A stretch of 15,556 nucleotides of DNA, taken from positions 1-15,556 of the forward strand of contig NZ_CAMPHN010000101.1 in assembly GCF_946885885.1 (NCBI RefSeq). The letters are read 5' to 3'. A program made the position numbers and the translations under genes. How positions within the stretch are numbered: position 1 is the first letter of the stretch; each line of letters begins with the position of its first letter. The stretch comes from an uncultured Pseudomonas sp. (GTDB lineage Bacteria; Pseudomonadota; Gammaproteobacteria; Pseudomonadales; Pseudomonadaceae). Below the pieces are notes generated by a model. The model was not told the DNA's origin, did not search any database, and saw only the letters and a list, made by a program, of their open reading frames with translations. Positions 14,082 to 15,556 of this stretch are shown piece by piece.

Positions 14082-15556
14082 TCAGGCCACTGGCGCCGTT
14101 TCGGCCCATTCGCCAAAGGCCTTGGCCAATTGATCTATCTGCTGCAGTTCGCTGTTTCGTAGCGTATCCAATTGCTGCCCCAATGTCGGCGCACCAAAGA
14201 AACCTTGCCCCTCTTCCTCATTCCCCCCTATTCCATCGCTGTCATTGCCGAAGATACCCACGGCTCCCTCTTGCGGAACCACGCCGTCGAACATCGAGGA
14301 CAATGTGCTACTGCCGAATACCCCACCATCACCGCCACCGAAACCAAGGAAGCCAACCCCGGAACCGTTGCCGGACGAGCTGCTGAAGACTTGAGCCAGG
14401 AAGCTCGGCGCCAACACCTGATCCTGCAGGAAGATATTGCCAAGCGGCGGCAATCCTCCACCCAGGCCCGGCACCTCGAATAACGGTGGCGGCACCAGCG
14501 GTGGTAAAAGCGCCGGCGGTGGCGGCAAGGGAGTCGGCGGCAATGGCGGCGGCGGCACGATGATCGGCGGAGGCGTCGGCGTGACACGGAATTCCGGATC
14601 GCCACCAAGCACGTCACGCGTATAAGCAGGGCCGATCGTCCCGGATACCAAGTTGCCCGACGTATCGCTGATGTCACTGCCGGCGACTAACTCAAGAGCC
14701 AGGCTGCCGGCACCGCTGAGACTGCTCAGGGTTACTTGGTAGGTTTGCGCATCCAATTGCACCACCGACTGAATCACGCCGCTCGCTGTCCCGGTAGTGA
14801 CCAGGCTGAAATCGCCGACATCGACATTATTGACCGCCTCAGAGAACGTCAGGGTATAGCGGACGCTAGTGGTGTTGGTCGGGTTGCTGTCCGTGAGGGT
14901 GATACTGACCTGCGGATCAGCGCTGTCGATGGCGTAGTTGTTGGAGTCGGTGCTACCGATTCCGCTATTGCCGGCGGCATCCAGCACGCCAGTGTTAGCC
15001 AGGGCGATGGTATTGCTGGCGTCGTTGATATTGGCCGCTGGTGTCAGGGTCGCAGTCCAGGTGATACCACCATCGGACGAGCTCAAGCCACTCAATGCAC
15101 CATTGGCCACGGTGAAGTCGGCGGTGGTCAGCCCGCTCACCGCTTCATTGAAGGTGATGGTTACCGTAGTGGTTTCACCTTTAGTCAGGAGCGTATCGGC
15201 TACGACTATGGTCGCCGTCGGGCGTAGGGTATCCACCGCATAGTTGTTGGAATCGGTAGTAGCAGTTCCCGCATTACCGGCCAGATCCGTCAGCCCGGTG
15301 TTGTCCAGCACGATCAGGTTGGTGGTGTCTTCGACACTCGCGGTCGGCGTCAGGGTGGCGGTCCAGGTGATGCCGCCGTCCCCGCTCGACAGGCCGCTCA
15401 GTGCGCCATTGGCGACGGTGAAGTCGGCGGTGGTCAACCCGCTCACCGCCTCGTTGAAGGTGATGGTGACGGTGCTGGTTTCGCCGGCGGCCAAGGCGGT
15501 ATCGGCCACCACGATGCTGGCCGTGGGGCGCAGGGTATCGACTGCATAGTTGTTGG
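14082..15556 (-). CDS. Large repetitive Ig-like surface adhesin, C-terminal part (5' truncated by window)
   Basis: The minus-strand frame is open from the window edge to TGA at 14084-14082; 490 codons are visible. Order: two nearly identical ~102-residue Ig-like modules (motifs NNYAVDT, VTITFNEAVSGLTTADFTV, GGITWTATLTP), and a third, divergent module (about 14935-14610; VSITLTDSNPTNTTSV, YTLTFSEAVNNVD). Then come a proline-rich stalk (PPPIIVPPPPLPPTPLPPPP), a Gly/Ser-rich region and a short helical end (LGQQLDTLRNSELQQIDQLA). The repeats and downstream TolC-family gene suggest a giant biofilm or cell-contact adhesin secreted by a type I system. No RTX calcium nonapeptides are seen in this C-terminal part, so the secretion signal is not of the RTX kind or is cryptic. 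The N-terminal anchor lies outside the window. An internal GTG at 15512 is not the start. Confidence 0.88.
   Translation of the reverse strand, partial: NNYAVDTLRPTASIVVADTALAAGETSTVTITFNEAVSGLTTADFTVANGALSGLSSGDGGITWTATLTPTASVEDTTNLIVLDNTGLTDLAGNAGTATTDSNNYAVDTLRPTATIVVADTLLTKGETTTVTITFNEAVSGLTTADFTVANGALSGLSSSDGGITWTATLTPAANINDASNTIALANTGVLDAAGNSGIGSTDSNNYAIDSADPQVSITLTDSNPTNTTSVRYTLTFSEAVNNVDVGDFSLVTTGTASGVIQSVVQLDAQTYQVTLSSLSGAGSLALELVAGSDISDTSGNLVSGTIGPAYTRDVLGGDPEFRVTPTPPPIIVPPPPLPPTPLPPPPALLPPLVPPPLFEVPGLGGGLPPLGNIFLQDQVLAPSFLAQVFSSSSGNGSGVGFLGFGGGDGGVFGSSTLSSMFDGVVPQEGAVGIFGNDSDGIGGNEEEGQGFFGAPTLGQQLDTLRNSELQQIDQLAKAFGEWAETAPVA
14945..15556 (-). repeat. Tandem 306-bp coding repeats in the adhesin gene
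   Basis: The landmark TAGTTGTTGG recurs near 15556, 15250 and 14944, exactly 306 bp apart, giving two full 102-codon units in the window plus the start of a third, divergent module. The two full units encode almost the same protein but differ at many third codon positions. The repeat array continues beyond the window edge. Confidence 0.85.

Noticed and set aside
14938..15549. Two similar 101-codon plus-strand frames in tandem
   Set aside because: They are the antisense of the 306-bp adhesin repeats; their similarity simply reflects the repeat.
14945..15556. Regular repeats considered as a CRISPR array
   Set aside because: Units are 306 bp, in frame, coding and lack short repeat/spacer structure.

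Overview
The window looks like a piece of a GC-rich (roughly 60%) gammaproteobacterial chromosome, most probably Pseudomonas or a close relative. The evidence is a YchF C-terminus of the gammaproteobacterial type, a XylR/DmpR-class sigma-54 activator, a DUF1302/DUF1329/YCF48/RND envelope gene set of the kind common in pseudomonads, and GTAGG-GTGGAT palindromes typical of that group. The genus is inferred from memory of protein families; no search was run.

Layout. Positions 1-476 hold the 3' part of ychF. It converges on a minus-strand gene (561-2390) for a 609-residue sigma-54-dependent aromatic-responsive activator. A 355-bp AT-rich divergent region (2391-2745) carries what appears to be a complete sigma-54 control region: an interrupted palindrome centred near 2459, a perfect IHF consensus at 2532-2544 and a -24/-12 promoter at 2585-2600. 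Downstream, all on the plus strand, lie an MFS transporter (2746-3966), a DUF1302 outer-membrane protein (4038-5681), a DUF1329 periplasmic protein (5704-7059), a periplasmic YCF48/Asp-box beta-propeller (7130-8179), an RND/MMPL permease (8192-10627) and an HSL-type alpha/beta hydrolase (10629-11546). Spacing is tight, except for a 71-bp gap after the MFS gene and a 70-bp gap holding a strong stem-loop between the DUF1329 and YCF48 genes.

Positions 11547-12545 are a scar region with no intact gene: a probable degenerate GGDEF-domain fragment, a truncated IS3-family element whose orfA has two stop codons and a frameshift, and nested palindromic repeats. After this, on the minus strand, are a TolC-family outer-membrane lipoprotein (12546-14033) and the last 490 codons of a large repetitive Ig-like adhesin that runs off the window end (14082-15556).

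How the genes may work together. The activator keeps the zinc-site spacing and both key effector-contacting residues known from the phenol sensor MopR (from memory). I therefore infer that a phenol-like aromatic activates one operon encoding an envelope-spanning route for a hydrophobic compound: inner-membrane RND and MFS pumps, periplasmic carrier and propeller, outer-membrane barrel, and an esterase that could process an ester substrate. No ring-modifying enzyme is present, so this looks like a transport/processing regulon separate from the catabolic genes. It is the best candidate here for a poorly described system. The adhesin-TolC pair is an unrelated surface/biofilm module.
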